Assembly: GCF_006439055.1 (NCBI RefSeq)
Contig: NZ_RCZC01000002.1
Location: forward strand, 1,209,966 to 1,273,965
Direction of reading: 5' to 3'
From: Sphingomonas glacialis
Lineage (GTDB): Bacteria > Pseudomonadota > Alphaproteobacteria > Sphingomonadales > Sphingomonadaceae
Length of the DNA stretch: 64,000 nucleotides
Of this stretch, positions 24,305 through 34,483 are shown piece after piece. The notes beneath the pieces are model-generated. The model ran no database searches. It worked only from the letters and a program-made list of their open reading frames with translations, and had not been told where the DNA came from. Position numbers and translations under genes: made by a program. The number at the start of each line of letters is the position of its first letter. Position 1 is the stretch's first letter.

Positions 24305-26550
24305 GCGGGTTTGAGCACGCATGTGAACGGCCCCAGCCGCGGCTGCGGGGCACCCCCGGCGGGAAGCGTCACGACGAAACTGCACAAGGCCTTCTCCAGC
24401 TGGACCGTAACGGTGTTCTTGGCGCGCAAGCTGGCGAGATAGATTTCGCCGCCGGGCGCCGATATCGTTTTCTCGCCGCCGCCGGTCACGACGCGCAGGC
24501 CCTTGGGCAGCGGCGATCCGTCGGCGAGCACGACGGTGAGCATCGCATCGCGATTGTCGGCGACCGCGAAATCGACATGGACGCCGGCACGCCGCGGCGG
24601 TCGGACGCTCTGCTTGTCGGTGGCGAGCTGCGCGGTCATCGGCAGGTCGTCGGTTTCGATGCGGATAGGATTGTCGTCGAACATCCGCAGATTGGGGACG
24701 ATCATCAGACCGTTGCGACCCGTATGGCCGACCAGCTGGTTGTCGGCATAGACGCCGACATCGGGGAAAGCCCCGACGCGCACCGCGGCGAAGCTCTGCG
24801 TCAGCTGCCGCGCCGCGAACACGCTGCCGTCGATCATCCCGATCGAGCCTGACGCCGAGACCCGCACGCCGCCGCCCTGATCGGTCGCGCTGCCCTCGAC
24901 CGTATAGGTGCCGAACCCTGTCTGCAGCGCGACCTCGCCGTCGAGCCGGTTGACCTCGCCGACCTCGCCCGCGAGCCGATAGCCGACCCCCGTCCCGACC
25001 GGGAGATTGCGCTGCAACGTCGCGGTCGCCGATTGCCCGTCGCCATGCGTCCGCACGCCCGCCGTGGCCGACGTTCGCCGCCCCAGCGGTACGATCACGA
25101 GCAGTTGCAGCGCGGTGTCGGCGACCGCGCCCCAGGTCTTGCTGCCGACCAGGTTGAGCGTCGCGAAGCGCGAAACCTTGATCGTCGCGTTCAGGCTGGC
25201 GATCTCGAGCCCGCGCGAAGTGCGGTAGCTGCGCGTGCTGAACGACCCGCCGACCGAGCCGAAGCGGAACGGCATCCCGACGAACGCCGTGGCCGAACGC
25301 CGCGGGGTCCGCGACGACGATCCGTAGGTCACATACGCATCGCTCAGCAGCTCGGCGGTGACGCCGTACGAGATGCGCTATCCGCTGCGCTGGATCGCCG
25401 CGCTCAGCATTGCGCCAACGCCGCCGGACGCATGGCTTGCGGCGCCACCGAGCGAGACGAGCGCAACGCCCGGCACGACGAAATCGGCCGCCACCCCGGC
25501 CTGCTGGATGCTCGGCGTCAGCTCGCCATGCGCTTCGCCGGTGAGCGTGTTGGACAGGCCATAGCGATAGGTCGCCGACGCGAAGAACGATCCGTAATCG
25601 AAGCTGCGCGTCCCGTAATCGCGCCGCGCGAACCCCGCCTCGGCGGAATAGTCGTCGAGCCCGGCGCGCAGCAGTTCGGGTGAGGTATAATACGACTGGC
25701 TGATCGTCGTCTGGCGGCCGAGCATGTCGCGCACCACCAGGCTGACCTGCCCCGCCCCGCTGACCACCGGAACGTCGGTGATGGCAAAGGGGCCGGGCCG
25801 GACGTCCTGATGCCCCATCAGGACATTGTTGACATAGACATCGGCGACCGACGGAAGCGCGGCAGAGCCGTTGAGCGAGGGCAGCGGCAGCGTCACGTAG
25901 CCCGGCTGGGTCTCGAAGCTGCGCCCGAACTGCACGCCGCCGAAGCGCAGCGGTGTCCCGCCGATCCCGCCGCGGCTGATGCTGTCGCCGATCCGCAGCG
26001 ATCGCAACCGGTCGGGATCATCGATCGTCCAGGCCGAATCCAGCCGCACGACCTTCGCGCCGGAGCCCGAGGATCGCGCGACGACGGTGGTCGAGCCCGA
26101 GCCGAGCGGCGAGAACAGGCCGACTTCGAACAGCCCGCTCACCGTGCTGGCGCCGTAGCTCCGGTCCGCCAGCACGTCGTAATTGACAAACCCGCCCCAA
26201 CCGCTGCGCGCCACCGCCCCGTGCGACGTGCGACGCGCCTGCACCGACGTCGCCACCAGTCGCGCCGGCGCGATGCTCAGCGCCAGCGCCTGGGTCGATT
26301 CGTCGATGCTATAAGCGAGCCCGTCGCCGCCCAGCGCGACATAGGGCTGATGGTTGAGCTCGACGATCGCCAGCCCCGCCATCTCGACGCCCCAGCGGCG
26401 CAGTGCATCCGCCGGGACATAGACGCGTCCCTGCCGCCGCTGCACCATCACATCGGCCTGCGCGACGCCGTTCATCGTCACGGCAAGCCATGCCGCCTGC
26501 AGCGTGTCGGGCGCCGCGGGCTGGACCTCCGCTATCGGGGCTGCATCCAT
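24301..26550 (-). pseudogene. Fimbrial usher (Csu/SCPU type), interrupted by an in-frame TAG
   Basis: Outer-membrane usher of a chaperone-usher pilus. The N-terminal part (26550-25381) has AAWLAVTMNGVAQADVMV, GFVNYDVLADRS, LRIGDSISRGG and GFARRDYGTRSFDYGS-type barrel segments. The C-terminal part continues in the same frame from 25377 (ISYGVTAELL...) to the DLPMTAQLA plug/CTD region and the cysteine-containing end. A TAG at 25380-25378 interrupts the frame between QRSG and RISYG. The N-terminus starts at MDAAPIAEV with no signal peptide, and an in-frame TGA about 60 bases upstream rules out a longer form. Total reach is 749 codons, near the family length. Confidence 0.85.
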
Positions 26551-26561
26551 GCGCGAGCGGC

Positions 26562-27323
26562 CTAGCGCGGACCCAGCGTCACCGGCGCGCGGGTTTCGAG
26601 ACCGTCACCGCCGCGGATGCTCAGCTCGAACGGGCCGTTGCCGCTGAGTTCGGGATGCGCGCCGACGCTCCAGCGCTGGGTGCCGCCGGGGAGCACCACG
26701 CCGAACCGCGCGCTGAGCGGCACCTCGGTGTTTGCCGCAGCGACGGTGCCTATCGACACGACGGTCTGGTAGCGCGTGCCATCGTTCTGCGCCTGCAGGA
26801 CGATCTTGCCGCCGGCATCGCGCCAGCCCGACCAGCGCAGCATGGCCTTCGCACCCTTTTGCGGCATGATGTACAATGGCAGGTTCAGGCGCAGCGCGAG
26901 CCGGACCTGGCCTTTCTCGACCGGGGGCGGGAGAATTTCTTCGAGGATCACGCGATACGCCCCCGAGAGCGCGGCGCCGCGCGGGCCGACGCGGACGAGT
27001 TGCGAGCCCGAGCCGGGAATGGTGAGAATCGGCGGCGATGCGATCAGCGCTTCGCTCGGCTCATAGACATCCTCGCCGTCGCGCTGCGTCCAGCGGAACA
27101 GCCGGATGCGGACCGAGACCGGATCGGTTTCGCTGTTGCGGATCGTGAAGACGGCATTGTGGCCACCCGCGGGCACTTCGAGCACGACAGGGTTGACCTG
27201 GAAGGTGCTGGCATCGGCGGGGACGGCGCCAAGCGAAGCCAGCGCGGCCAACGCCATGCCAAGGGTGGCCGTGCGAACACGACCACCCCCGCCCGTCAGA
27301 CTGATGCGGTGACGGATCGGCAT
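26562..27323 (-). CDS. Periplasmic pilus chaperone (PapD/CsuC type)
   Basis: A 253-residue chaperone with a signal peptide ending PADAS after a basic lead. The mature protein has the two Ig-like domains: STFQVNPVVLEVP, VRIRLFRWTQRDGEDVYEPSE, the RVGP and YRVILEEILPP strand, and the C-terminal RWSVGAHPELSG domain. Subunits would be held by donor-strand complementation. The start at 27323 is 2 bases past the subunit stop. It sits between a frameshifted subunit and a broken usher, and appears to be one of two intact genes of this locus. Confidence 0.9.
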   Translation of the reverse strand: MPIRHRISLTGGGGRVRTATLGMALAALASLGAVPADASTFQVNPVVLEVPAGGHNAVFTIRNSETDPVSVRIRLFRWTQRDGEDVYEPSEALIASPPILTIPGSGSQLVRVGPRGAALSGAYRVILEEILPPPVEKGQVRLALRLNLPLYIMPQKGAKAMLRWSGWRDAGGKIVLQAQNDGTRYQTVVSIGTVAAANTEVPLSARFGVVLPGGTQRWSVGAHPELSGNGPFELSIRGGDGLETRAPVTLGPR

Positions 27324-27324
27324 T

Positions 27325-27845
27325 TTAGTAGGTGACGGTGACGTTGATCTGGTCGGCATAGGTACCGGCATGCGCCGTGACCTGGCCTGGCAGAACGCTG
27401 GCGTAGATCACCTTGTTCTGGACGCTGCCGGTGCCGGTGTCGGCGATCGCCTGCGTGCCGGCGGTGCCGTCACCCCAGAGGATCGTCCGGGCGGCGTCGC
27501 TGTACAGGGCATAATCGAGCACGTCGGCACCGCTCACCATCTGGCGCGCGCCAGGGGTTGCGCCGGTGCCATTGCCGGCATCCGCCGCTGCCGACCAACC
27601 AGCACCGTTGGTGCAGGTGACCGCCATGCCGCCGGTCGCGTCGCGCGCGGCCGTGCTGATGAGATCGACGTTGACGAGGTTGATCGCCGTCGTCGACACG
27701 ACGCAGCTGTTGGTGACAACTGCGCCGATATCCATCGTCGAGGTTGCCGTCTGCGCCGAAGCGGGGCAGCCGCAGCAGCCACGGTTGCGGCAGTCGCCAG
27801 AAGGGCGATGCGCAGCGGGCGCGAAAAAATCGAGGTAGTGGACAT
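27325..27845 (-). pseudogene. Spore coat U-domain pilus subunit, frameshifted at the signal peptide
   Basis: ATG 27845, preceded by GGGAGA, encodes MSTTSIFSRPLRIALLATAA, a signal peptide. Near 27762 the frame changes: the mature part SAQTATSTMDIGAVVTNSC continues in another frame to the terminal INVTVTY. Adding one G at that point would give APASAQTATST, a normal signal-peptidase site, and a 173-residue subunit. Two cysteines (NSCVV, VTCTN) and LYSDAARTILWGDGTAG are typical of the family. First gene of the pilus operon. Either a real mutation or a base-call error. Confidence 0.82.
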
Positions 27846-28063
27846 GAAAGTCTCCCGTTGGTGATCGCGACGACGCGCTCGCATCGAGCCCACCGCGCAC
27901 CTCGCAGTGCCGCAAGACGCTGCGCACAATAAGCTCGGGGGAATACCGCCTGCCGCGTTAACCTCTTGTTCAGACTGCACGAACGAGGATTACCGCGAAC
28001 GATGCAACGTGCGATGTCGCGGGTTCCTCGCCATCGCATCGGCGAGACGAAGCGATCGTGATC

Positions 28064-29578
28064 TCAGCCGATCGAAGCGTCGGCGTCGCTGCGCCCTTCG
28101 GTCTGCGGCACGGTGAAATAAAATGCCGCGCCACCGACAGGATGCGGCTCCGCGCGGATCTCGCCGCCGTTCGCCTCGATGATCATCTGGCAGATCGAAA
28201 GGCCGAGGCCGACGCCATTCGCCTTGGTCGTGGTGAACGGCGCGAACAGCGCCTCGGGCTTGTTCGCGCCGAAACCCGGCCCGTTGTCGATCACCGCGAC
28301 GCGCACGAACTCACCCGCCGGCGCCACCGACACCGAAACGCGCGGATCGGGGGTGTCGATCAGCGCCTCGACCGCGTTGCGAAACAGGTTCAGGAACACT
28401 TGGCGGATCTGGAGACGATCGCCGATCACCTCCAGATCGCCGAGGTCGCCCGCGATCTCGATCCGGACCCCGCCGCCGGCGGTGTCGAGGCAGGTCAGCG
28501 CGCGAGCGTCGTTCGCCGCCTCCCACAGGTTCTGCGCGGACAACCGTCCCTCCCCGTGCGAGACGAGATCGCTCAGCCGATGGACGATCGCGCCGGCGTC
28601 CGAGGCGCTCGCCGCCGCCGCGTCCATCGCCATCAGAACGCGGTCGCGTGCGGTCGGATCGTCCTGCTCGAGCAGCCGCCGCGCGCCCCGGACGAAATTC
28701 GCCAGCGCGGTCGGCGGTTGATTGAGTTCATGCGACAGCATCGCGAAGGCTGCCGCCGCGCCCGATCGCGAACTGTCCGCCATCTCGGATTGCAGCCGCT
28801 CGATCCGCCGTTTGGTCGCCCGCTCCTCGGTCAGGTCGGTCAGCGCGCCCGTGACGCGGACGGGGCGCCCATGCGCATCGCGCAGGATGAAGGCCCGCGC
28901 CTGCATCGGCATATAGCTGCCGTCTGCCCGGCGCATCCGATAGTCGCAGATCCACCGCTCGCCTGGGGGGCATGCCCGGAAGGCTTGCGTCACCCGGTCG
29001 ATATCATCGGGATGGACTTGCTTGCGCCACCAGGATGCCGCGCTGGTATGCGAGGCATCGTACCCCAGCGCCGTCGCCAGGCACTCGCTGAAGGTAACGG
29101 TCGAGGTTGCGAGATCGAGATCCCAGATGACGTCGCGGGTGGCAAAGGCGGCGGTGCGAAAGCGCGCTTCGCTGTCCTGCGCGGCGGTGCGCGCGCGGCA
29201 GAGCTCGTCGATATCGGTCAGCAAACCGCGCCAGCGCAGCGGCTCGCCGGGCAATTGATATTTCTCGGAGGCGCAGCGGAACCAGCGATACGATCCGTCC
29301 GCCATCCGCGCGCGATGATCGAGCAGGAACGCGTCGGCATGCGCCATCGCATCGATCCAGGCGACTTTCACCATCGACCGATCGTCATGGTGGATATAGT
29401 GGAGAAACCCGAAACCCAGCGCCTCGGACGGCGCCGCGCCCGCCCATTCCCCCCAGAGCGGATCGATGCAGAGCACCGCCCCCCCCGCATCCGCGACGAA
29501 CGGAATCTGGCGATTGATGCGCATGGTGAAGCGATAGAGCTCCTCGAGTGCGGCGGATCGCTCAGCCTGGTCGGTCAC
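28064..29578 (-). CDS. PAS-domain sensor histidine kinase, FixL-like
   Basis: A 504-residue cytoplasmic kinase without transmembrane helices. Two PAS domains (about residues 12-128 and 135-252; the second has WKRxVHPDD-like WRKQVHPDDIDRV), then HisKA with the phospho-acceptor His283 in LSHELNQP, then HATPase with Asn401 (LFRNAVEAL), DNGPGF at 431-436 and GVGLGLSI. The SHELNQP motif is that of the FixL/DctB group. No haem-ligand pattern can be confirmed. GTG 29578 lies 4 bases after the regulator gene. ATG 29605 overlapping it is an alternative. Confidence 0.9.
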   Translation of the reverse strand: MTDQAERSAALEELYRFTMRINRQIPFVADAGGAVLCIDPLWGEWAGAAPSEALGFGFLHYIHHDDRSMVKVAWIDAMAHADAFLLDHRARMADGSYRWFRCASEKYQLPGEPLRWRGLLTDIDELCRARTAAQDSEARFRTAAFATRDVIWDLDLATSTVTFSECLATALGYDASHTSAASWWRKQVHPDDIDRVTQAFRACPPGERWICDYRMRRADGSYMPMQARAFILRDAHGRPVRVTGALTDLTEERATKRRIERLQSEMADSSRSGAAAAFAMLSHELNQPPTALANFVRGARRLLEQDDPTARDRVLMAMDAAAASASDAGAIVHRLSDLVSHGEGRLSAQNLWEAANDARALTCLDTAGGGVRIEIAGDLGDLEVIGDRLQIRQVFLNLFRNAVEALIDTPDPRVSVSVAPAGEFVRVAVIDNGPGFGANKPEALFAPFTTTKANGVGLGLSICQMIIEANGGEIRAEPHPVGGAAFYFTVPQTEGRSDADASIG

Positions 29579-29582
29579 GGTC

Positions 29583-30314
29583 TTAACCGCCGTTCCACGC
29601 ATCATCGGGCTGCAGCGGCACCAGTCCGGCGCGCTTTCCGATCGCGATCGCATGGTGCACGTCGGTCGCCGCGATCCGCGCCTTGAGCGCAACCCGGTCG
29701 CGGCGAATGAGCGTTTCGGAGACCCTCATTCGCCGCGCCAGCGCGGTGGTGTCCATCCCGGCGATCAACCCGCGCAGGATGCGCGTCTGGTTCGGCGTCA
29801 GCAGCGCAACCGCATCGCGGGCGCTCGTCGCATCGGTTTCCGAGCCGGAGGCCAGCACCTCGAACCCGCTTTCGAGCGCGGACACCAACGCGGTCTCGTC
29901 GAATGGCTTTTCGAGCAGCGCATGGGGACCGATGTTTTCGGCGAGCCGCAGCCGCGACGCACTGGTCGCCGCGGTCATCAGGATGATCGGCATCTTGCGG
30001 TCGAGCGCATTGAGCCGGTGGATGACCTCAAGACCGCTGACGTGCGGCATCACGCGATCGATCAGCAGACAGCCGTCAGGCAGATCCTCGATCTCGGCAA
30101 GGAACGCGGCGCCGTCGTCAAAGGCGCGACATCCGATTCCGATCGTGCCGAGGAGAAAGGCGGTCGATTCGCGAACGAGGGCATCGTCATCGACAAGATA
30201 GACAGGAGGTACGGTGATGGGACTGAATAGCAAAACAGTGTCCTCGGGCAAGGGGGTGACCACGGACGTCTTCGTTCGGATGGTGGGACAATACCGGGTG
30301 TCTGCCGACCGCAC
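29583..30314 (-). CDS. Response regulator, FixJ-like with divergent HTH
   Basis: Receiver domain with the acidic pair VDDD at 41-44, phospho-acceptor Asp86 in LLIDRVMP, Thr in MTAATSA and Lys in LLEKPF, so it should be phosphorylatable. The C-terminal helix-turn-helix (LTPNQTRILRGLIAGMDTTALARRM) is LuxR/FixJ-like in its first half but its recognition helix (SETLIRRDRVALKAR) differs from the usual pattern. It is followed after 4 bases by the kinase. The N-terminus is uncertain: GTG 30314 is used here and GTG 30263 is another candidate. Neither has a good ribosome site. Confidence 0.85.
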   Translation of the reverse strand: MRSADTRYCPTIRTKTSVVTPLPEDTVLLFSPITVPPVYLVDDDALVRESTAFLLGTIGIGCRAFDDGAAFLAEIEDLPDGCLLIDRVMPHVSGLEVIHRLNALDRKMPIILMTAATSASRLRLAENIGPHALLEKPFDETALVSALESGFEVLASGSETDATSARDAVALLTPNQTRILRGLIAGMDTTALARRMRVSETLIRRDRVALKARIAATDVHHAIAIGKRAGLVPLQPDDAWNGG

Positions 30315-30795
30315 TGATCGACAGTGGGCAATCGGGCATACCGCAGAAATTGACCAATAGGATTTCCAGAGCGACGGTCACGTCAGATATTTCGTGGATA
30401 CCGTATCCCTCAACTTATCGGATCAACAACGGATCGGTTCGGCATCCTTAATCAACCCTTAAAATATTGGAGAGGGGTCGCTACGCTACAGGATCTAGGG
30501 TATAACGTCTTGTTATTCCGAAAGGTTGCGCTGATCAGTCGATCTATATTACTTGTACCGATCTGGTCCTATCTCAGGATGATCATTGTCAGATCTTTCG
30601 GTTCCTTGCCACGACGACGACTTGCGGACAGCGCCAATCTCGAGCGCAGCGGCGCCCGCCCCAGGGGGGCGCCGCCTTGCGACGTGCCGCACCATGCGAT
30701 CGGCTCGTGTATCCAGCTGATCCCGCGGTATTTTTCGTCGGATGCGCCGACCCGGCTGCTTGAGCCGGCGGATCATCCATCGTACGACCTTACCC
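30315..30795. other. 480-bp divergent intergenic region between two FixJ-like regulators
   Basis: No convincing gene is present. The middle, about 30360-30600, is AT-richer than the surroundings, with runs such as TTAAAATATTGG and TATATTACTTG. It should hold the promoters of both regulator transcripts. A G/C-rich stem (30650-30657 with 30667-30674) lies nearer the plus-strand gene. No clear -35/-10 pair could be chosen. Confidence 0.6.
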
Positions 30796-31455
30796 ATGAC
30801 ATCTGAGAGGCTCGCCACGACCCTACCGCGCCCCACGATCGTCTATATCGTCGACGACGATGCCCAGGTCCGCAGTTCGACCTGGTTCATGCTGTCCGCC
30901 GCCGGGTTTCAACCGCGCGTGTTTGCGGGCGGCTCGGACTTTCTCGATGCCCTGCCCGATCTTCCACGCGGCGCCGTGTTGCTCGATCTGCAGATGCCCG
31001 ATGTCGGCGGTTTCGACGTGCTGCAGGCGATCATCGCCACCGAGACGGCGTTCCCGGTGATCGTCGTGACTGGGTTCGGCGGCGTCATCGGCGCGGTGCG
31101 CGCGATGAAATTGGGGGCGGTCGATTTCATCGAAAAGCCCTACGTCGAAGACGTGCTGATCGGACTGATCGACTCCGCAATGGTCGTCTCGCGCGATGCC
31201 GATGAAGCGAACAAACGCCGCCGCGCCGCGCGACGCAAGCTTGAGCAACTGACCCCGCGGGAACGCGAGGTGCTCGAACTGATGGTCGCCGGGCTGCCCA
31301 ACAAGCTGATCGCGTACCGCCTGCAGATCAGCAACCGGACGGTCGAGATGCACCGCGCGAGCATGATGGAAAGGCTCGGCCAAACCAGCTTTTCCGCCGC
31401 GATCCGGCTCGCGATCGCAGGCGGGCTCGACCCCCTCCCCGCCGAGCCGCTCTAA
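30796..31455 (+). CDS. FixJ-family response regulator
   Basis: A 219-residue regulator: receiver with VDDDAQVR, phospho-acceptor Asp64 (LLDLQMPDVGG), Thr in VTGFGG and Lys114 (FIEKPY), then a LuxR-type HTH (LTPREREVLELMVAGLPNK, SNRTVEMHRASMMERLG) of the NarL/FixJ type. It is transcribed away from the kinase/regulator pair and is a second possible output for the PAS kinase. ATG 30796 precedes MTSERL. No strong ribosome site is seen. Confidence 0.92.
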   Translation: MTSERLATTLPRPTIVYIVDDDAQVRSSTWFMLSAAGFQPRVFAGGSDFLDALPDLPRGAVLLDLQMPDVGGFDVLQAIIATETAFPVIVVTGFGGVIGAVRAMKLGAVDFIEKPYVEDVLIGLIDSAMVVSRDADEANKRRRAARRKLEQLTPREREVLELMVAGLPNKLIAYRLQISNRTVEMHRASMMERLGQTSFSAAIRLAIAGGLDPLPAEPL

Positions 31456-31604
31456 CCGCTGCTTTCGCGGCTCCGACGCGGGCACGGCACACCCGCCATG
31501 GAGGTCATAATATTATGGTTAAGTCTTCGTTACGCTGTCGGCGGCGTTTTCCACAGCTATGACGCGCGCCCGCTCTTTCCGATCGTAGATCGAGGGAGAA
31601 GCAT

Positions 31605-32246
31605 ATGGACACCAAGTTTAACCGGCCCCAAACGCAGCTGGCCGAAATCGAGACCGCCCCCGAGATCGCCCCCGAGATCGTCCCGGCGCAAGCGTCGGAG
31701 CGCAGGGACAGCCAGCGCCTGCGCACGGTCTATCGCGTCGCGCGGGTCCAGGCGCATGGGGTATGGGGCCTGGCCCGCGTCCACAACGTGTCGAACGAAG
31801 GCCTGATGCTCTCGACCCAGCTCCCGATCGGGCTCGGCAGCGCGATGGCGATCGATCTGTCCGAGACCTGCACGCTGAGCGGGCATGTCGCGTGGCATGC
31901 CGCCGGACGCTGTGGCGTCAAACTGTCGGCGCCGATCGACAGTCCGGCGCTGTTGCGCCGGCTGTACAACGAGCAGCAGACGACGACATCGCGGCATCTA
32001 CGCCTGCCGCTCGAAAAGGCCGTGATGGTGACGAGCGAACTCGGCGTCCAGATCGCACGCGCGCGCGACATTTCGCAGCGCGGCATCAAGCTGGTGCATG
32101 ACGGGCGGTTCAGCCCCGGGCTTCACGTCAAGGTGCAGATCACCCGCGAGATCGAGCGGCGCGGCGTGGTGCGCTGGTCGCGCGACGGGATCGCCGGCTG
32201 CATCCTGACCGAATATCTGAGCGTCGAGGATCTCGGGGCGATTTGA
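31605..32246 (+). CDS. Protein with two PilZ domains
   Basis: A 213-residue soluble protein. The first PilZ-like domain has RRDSQRLRTVYRVARVQ (the RxxxR cyclic-di-GMP motif region) and VHNVSNEGLMLST (the NxSxxG counterpart). The second (about 130-210) has RLPLEKAVMV and ARDISQRGIKL. A cyclic-di-GMP receptor role is inferred from the family. The ATG has GAGGGAGAAG just upstream. A 12-bp palindrome CATAATATTATG lies about 90 bases upstream (31506-31517). Its place beside the regulator genes suggests a signalling cluster. Confidence 0.88.
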   Translation: MDTKFNRPQTQLAEIETAPEIAPEIVPAQASERRDSQRLRTVYRVARVQAHGVWGLARVHNVSNEGLMLSTQLPIGLGSAMAIDLSETCTLSGHVAWHAAGRCGVKLSAPIDSPALLRRLYNEQQTTTSRHLRLPLEKAVMVTSELGVQIARARDISQRGIKLVHDGRFSPGLHVKVQITREIERRGVVRWSRDGIAGCILTEYLSVEDLGAI

Positions 32247-32287
32247 TTGCAGCAAAGCGCGCGGCTGGGGTGCGGAGGCGTACCCGC

Positions 32288-33388
32288 TTAGTACCGCCCC
32301 CACACGAAGCGCGATGAAAGCGCGTAATTCCACACCGCCGCGACCATTAGCCCCGCCATCGCCGATATCGCCCAAGTGCCGTGCTCCATTTCGTACAGGA
32401 ACGACGCCACGCCGACATTCGCCGCCGCGCCGACCGAGCAGACCAGGCAGAACGAGATCCACCCGTCGATCAGCCCGCGCGCGCCGGTCAGCCGACGCTC
32501 GCGATAGGTCAGCGCGTTGTTGAGGAAGAAGTTGAAGGTCATCGCCACGACGGTCGCGATGATCGTCGCGCCGACGAAATTGACCGCTTCCTTGCGGAAC
32601 AGCGCGTAGAGCACGGTCAGATGCACCAGCGCGCCGAGCGCCCCGATGCCCGAAAACATCACGAAGCGCACCGGCACGATCCGCCCGAACAACCGGTCGT
32701 AGATCGCGATCAGGAATTCCATCGCGACGACGTAATCGAGCTTGCTTTCGCCCTCGGTGCGCAGCCGGAAGGTGTAGGGCAGTTCGAGATACTTCAGCGG
32801 CCGCGGACTCGCGGTCATGATGTCGAGCAGGATCTTGAAGCCGATCGCCGAGAGATGTGGGATCAGGTCGCGCGCGATCTGCGTGCGCATCATGAAGAAG
32901 CCGCTCATCGGATCACTGAGATCGGCCTTGAGCACGCGCCGCGACAGCCGCGTCGCCAGCGCCGATTTCTTGACGCGATCCTGGTCCCAATCACCCGTCC
33001 CGCCGCCCGCAACGAAGCGCGAGCCGATCACCACGTCGAGCGCAGCATCGGCCTGCAGCGCATCGAGCATCGTCGGCAGGATCGTCTCGTCATGCTGAAG
33101 ATCGCCGTCGATCACCGCAACCACCGGCGCGGCGGTCGCGCACATCCCCTCGATACACGCCGAGGACAGACCGCGCCGCCCGAAGCGCTGGATCACGCGG
33201 ACGCGCGGATCGGTCAGGCCGAGGTCGCGCGCCGCCTGCGCGGTGCCGTCGGGGCTGTCGTCATCGACGAAGATCGCCTCCCACGCGCGCCCCACCAGTG
33301 CCGCGTCGAGCTTGGCGATCAGCAAGGGCACGTTGCGCAGCTCGTTGAACGTCGGAATGACGACCGCGAGCTCGAGGCGTGGGATCAT
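32288..33388 (-). CDS. Polyprenol-phosphate glycosyltransferase (GT2) fused to GtrA-like membrane domain
   Basis: A 366-residue protein. Residues 1-235 are a GT2 domain ([35 protein letters not shown]), as in dolichol/undecaprenol-phosphate mannosyl- or glucosyltransferases. From about residue 245 a GtrA-like domain of four transmembrane helices follows ([31 protein letters not shown]). It probably makes and helps flip a polyprenyl-phosphate sugar, the donor type used by the PMT-like enzyme at 19230-20537. ATG 33388 overlaps the leuB stop as ATGA. Confidence 0.9.
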   Translation of the reverse strand: MIPRLELAVVIPTFNELRNVPLLIAKLDAALVGRAWEAIFVDDDSPDGTAQAARDLGLTDPRVRVIQRFGRRGLSSACIEGMCATAAPVVAVIDGDLQHDETILPTMLDALQADAALDVVIGSRFVAGGGTGDWDQDRVKKSALATRLSRRVLKADLSDPMSGFFMMRTQIARDLIPHLSAIGFKILLDIMTASPRPLKYLELPYTFRLRTEGESKLDYVVAMEFLIAIYDRLFGRIVPVRFVMFSGIGALGALVHLTVLYALFRKEAVNFVGATIIATVVAMTFNFFLNNALTYRERRLTGARGLIDGWISFCLVCSVGAAANVGVASFLYEMEHGTWAISAMAGLMVAAVWNYALSSRFVWGRY

Positions 33389-34437
33389 TGCAGGGCGGCC
33401 AGCACCGCATCGCCCATCGCCGTCGTCGAATGGCTGCCGCCGAGATCGGGGGTGCGCGCGCCGCTGCCGATCGCCGCGATCACCGCCGCCTCGATCCGCT
33501 GTGCCGACGCCTCGTCCGACAGCGAATGCCGCAGCAGCATCGCCGCCGACAGGATCGCGGCGCACGGGTTCGCCTTGCCCTGCCCGGCAATGTCGGGCGC
33601 CGAGCCGTGGATAGGCTCGTACAGCCCGCACGTGCCGGTCCATTCGTTGAGCGAGGCCGAGGGCAGCATCCCGATTGAGCCGACGCACATGCTCGCCTGG
33701 TCGGACAGGATGTCGCCAAACAGATTGCCCGTCACCACCACGTCGAACGCGCCAGGATTGCGCACCAGCTGCATCGCGGCATTGTCGACGTACATATGGG
33801 TGAGCTTGACCTCGGGATAATCGAGCGCGACCTCGTTGACGATCTCGCGCCACAATTGCGACGTCTCGAGCACATTGGCCTTGTCGACCGAGGTCAGGAT
33901 CTTCTTGCGACGCTTGGCCATCTCGAACCCGACGCGCGCGATGCGCGCGACCTCGGCCTCGTCATAGCGCATCATGTCATGGCCTTCGCGCAGGCCCATC
34001 TTGGTATGGCCGCGGCCCTTGTCGCCGAAATAGACGTCGCCGGTGAGTTCGCGGACGATCACCATGTCGATCGAGCGCGCGACTTCGGGGCGCAGTGCCG
34101 AGGCATCCTCGAGCCCCGGGAACATCGTCGCGGGGCGCAGATTGGCGAACAGGCCGAGCGCCTTGCGCAGGCCCAGGATCGCCTGTTCGGGGCGCAGCGT
34201 GCGTTCGAGCCCGTCCATCTCGGGATCGCCGACCGCGCCGAACAGGATCGCATCGGCGCGGTGCGCGAGTTCGAGCGTCTGCGGCGGCAGCGGATGGCCG
34301 AGCGCGCGATAGGCGGCGCCGCCGACCAGGCCGTCTTCGAACTGATGGTCGAGCCCGAGCGCGTCGAGTACGCGGCGGGCTTGGGTGGTGACTTCGGGGC
34401 CGATGCCGTCGCCGGCGAGGATCGCGATCAGTGCCAA
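33385..34437 (-). CDS. leuB: 3-isopropylmalate dehydrogenase
   Basis: NAD-dependent oxidative decarboxylase of leucine synthesis. [10 protein letters not shown] at the N-terminus, [25 protein letters not shown] and the [12 protein letters not shown] / [11 protein letters not shown] / [12 protein letters not shown] series are all present. The frame is open to 34491, but a TTG at 34437 with AAGGGA 6-11 bases upstream gives 350 residues and the usual N-terminus. It lies 46 bases after recO and overlaps the glycosyltransferase gene by 4 bases. Other leu genes are not in the window. Confidence 0.95.
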   Translation of the reverse strand: MALIAILAGDGIGPEVTTQARRVLDALGLDHQFEDGLVGGAAYRALGHPLPPQTLELAHRADAILFGAVGDPEMDGLERTLRPEQAILGLRKALGLFANLRPATMFPGLEDASALRPEVARSIDMVIVRELTGDVYFGDKGRGHTKMGLREGHDMMRYDEAEVARIARVGFEMAKRRKKILTSVDKANVLETSQLWREIVNEVALDYPEVKLTHMYVDNAAMQLVRNPGAFDVVVTGNLFGDILSDQASMCVGSIGMLPSASLNEWTGTCGLYEPIHGSAPDIAGQGKANPCAAILSAAMLLRHSLSDEASAQRIEAAVIAAIGSGARTPDLGGSHSTTAMGDAVLAALQ

Positions 34438-34483
34438 GGTGCAATTCCCTTCAATTGCCCCGCCAATGCCGAGCCGCGACGCG

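Noticed and set aside
30510..30806. 98-codon frame upstream of the plus-strand FixJ gene
   Set aside because: Arg/Ser-rich composition, overlaps the regulator's start and has no homologue-like features.
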